Part shown: positions 52,201 to 55,200 of the stretch, piece after piece
How the letters are laid out: every line of letters starts with the position of its first letter
Position numbering within the stretch: position 1 is the first letter of the stretch
Origin: Diphasiastrum complanatum
Taxonomy: Eukaryota > Streptophyta > Lycopodiopsida > Lycopodiales > Lycopodiaceae
Assembly (NCBI GenBank): GCA_029204225.1
Contig: CM055103.1
Coordinates: 4,246,114 to 4,310,113, forward strand
DNA length: 64,000 nt
Direction: 5' to 3'
Made by a program: the position numbers and the translations under genes
The notes under the pieces: generated by a model
What the model was told of the DNA's origin: nothing
Database searches by the model: none
The model's input: the letters and a program-made list of their open reading frames with translations, nothing else

Positions 52201-55200
52201 CATAGAGAGACCACGAATACTAAAAGAGAGCCTCAATATGTACCTAGCACCTCAAGCATCGAAGAAGGACGTCGTTGCCAAATATCAATAACATCATTCT
52301 ACAAATAGGTGCCACAAACACTGCGCTCCCACATGCCAAGGAAAGGCATACAAATAGCAAACCAAGGGGATGATGAACTTTGAACATATTTTTGAACTTA
52401 GCAATTCCTCTATCTATGACTACATAAAACAACATACAATGAGAAGCCCACAAATCATACCAGTATTTGAAGTTCTATTTAGTTGCACCGAATAGCTTAC
52501 TAGGGGCCTATCCTTGCATCTCCCAAGATATTCGAAAGCTCTGGAGAAGGAAATGCATACAATAAGATCATTATTTTGTCATGTACCTAAAATGCATCAT
52601 CCAAAACATGCAACACTTATATATAAAAATGAAAACATTTGCAGTGTCACATGATGTTATAATATACAAGTTGAGAGCTAAGATGTTGAATATTTTTTGC
52701 ATGCATCAGCAATTCACAATCTACAAGTGGTTTATATTTCCATAGCAAATTATCTCACAGAAAAAAAGTATACAAATCTTCATGAGTGATAGTTAATATC
52801 TCCTCAAAGATCAAATGTCAGAACCTGAAAACTCCATTAATCTTAGGCATCCTTTCATGACTAGATCAACTAGCATCTTACAAGGAAAACAAGAGAATAA
52901 ATTGATCTACACACTAGAATATAAGGATGCAAATCATGAGGCATAAGCTCAAAATGCAAGGTTGGAATGGTTGCATCAGGCATGGCCTTCTAGTTGTCAG
53001 TCAATCTTTATGGCACATGTACAGCATCCCTGGGTTATATCCTCCCATGCACCTAAAGAAAAGCTTCCAAGTTTCCATAACTTCTTCGAATGGCTTGGAA
53101 TTGATTGGGGGTTCTTGGTATCCACTATGGCCCCTAATACACTACCCAAATGGCACACATGTTCTATTGGGTTGGCCTGGGTTATGATTGACAATACAAT
53201 TCTATCTACTTCCATGTTAATAAGGCATTCCTAATCCATTCGATTGGCATGGTATATAAGTGTATGCAACAGGTTCAGCATGATAAAGAATTCTGTTCGT
53301 ATTCTTTATTCATATCAAATAGTTGTGTGATACACAATCAACAAGCATACTTTGTGTTTTTGCAGCTTCTACTTCAGCATAAACATTTTCGCATCTCCTT
53401 CAGTATCTGCAATTTTGCAGCGATTTCTATTTTCCAATATCAGTATTTTCTTAGACTAAGATTGAGGATAGTTTCTTTTCAGAAAAAGGGAGAGCTTTAG
53501 GCCATATATGGGACATATACCAAGAAATGAATCTCTCACACTTCATCTATCAATTGTAACTACACCAGGTGACTAGGCCTCTTGGGCTCTATTAGCAACA
53601 AGATACAGTCACTTAGCCTTGCCAATAGTAACTTGGCATTTGGATAAGTTTGCTTGAAAGTAGTTGTTGCTATTATCATTGTTATGGAGATTAATACAAT
53701 TGCCCTATAGCTTACAATCAGAGCTCTGAGTCAAAGCCGAAAAGAGGATGTCTGGCATGAAAAATTTTAGCTAAACACTCTATTAGATCACTGCCTGTCA
53801 TTGAGTTGTGATTCATGCTTTGACCTCCTACACAAAGTACACATAAAGAGCAAGATAGTATTTAAGTGCGTTGACAAGTAAACTGGTGCAGTTCTTGAAC
53901 AGAAATAAAAAAAAAGAGATAACATCCATAAAATACAAAGAAAACAAGGTGAAGTTGTAAAATGTATAAAACATGGACTAAGGAACAATCGTTGACTAAT
54001 GTGAACTAAAAGGAATCTGCTAATCATAAGCTGAATGTATGCCTTGCTAAGCTAAAGCTCAACAAAGCATAGGCTACTGCAATGCTAAGAAGTTACTCTC
54101 CAACTTGTAAAAAAAGAGAAGAATAGTCAACTAAATGATATCAAAAACCCAGTAACCATTAATTACCCATTAGCTTGATCCTTCCTTGATAAAACAATCC
54201 AGACTAGTGGTGAGAACATCAACAAACATGTAAAGCATTGAGACAAACAGAAGCTTCTTCAAAATAATGCATACTCAAACATTAGCATAATCAAGCATGA
54301 TCATGCCCATAGCTTTTGTCTACATTTAGATGGTTCATATCAGTACTGCAGCCGATCGCAATCTGCTGCAAAACCAATCTGGAATGAGTGCGGTTCGTGT
54401 TCCGGATCATGGCTTGCAACCATGGTTCATATCACAGAGCTACTCATAGTTGTAAACAAAAGTTGGCAAATGACAACCACAGAAGGGTTTCAAATAATTG
54501 TATTGATTTTCTATTTCGATTGAATGTCAACCATAGAACCCACAGTTCCCAGAACCGTCAATCTTGGGACCCGTGGAAGGAACCGTACCACGATTCATTG
54601 AACCGTGGTACGGTTCCAGTATTTGATTAATTAATCAATTAATTAATTATTTAATTACCAAATTCATACAGACCAGGGATGCGCGTCCGGGTCGGACGCG
54701 GGCAATCCACGTCCGCGTCCGGCGTCCGGACCTGAACGCGTCCGACCCCGGGACGCGTCCTCGAACGCATCCCATTTTTTTTATTTTTTTTTATTTTTTT
54801 TACACTAAATAACACTAAAAAATCGCAGCGTCCGCTACCTCAGATACAGACACAGATTTGGACCTGATCCACACAGACCTGTGTATTGGAAAAAAAAATT
54901 AATTAATTACCTCCACGGTTCACACGGTTCCTGCATAAAAGTTCTGAGAACCGTACAGTTCACTGTATGGTTCTCAGAACCGTACTGAACCGTTAACGGT
55001 TCATTCATTCTAAATTGTCAACCCAAAAGAACATGGACATTTATTTTGTGATTAGAATGCCGTAATACACAACTTCTCAGTATTACACCTCAACTGAAGT
55101 TTAAAGATGCTTGAAAGGTGAAACATATTAAAGTTGGCCCACATAAGTTTACTTGTAAGTTATGAGTGACTCAACTGTGTTACTGAACAACAAACAGCTT

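Noticed and set aside
52927-53234. Two overlapping plus-strand frames of 86-90 codons
   Set aside because: No recognisable motif, no codon or context support, and located in a TPP2 intron.
53788-54027. Possible TPP2 exon on the minus strand near 53800
   Set aside because: A vague resemblance (ESQLND) only; the true RGVYLRE exon is at 50518-50576 and fits in phase.
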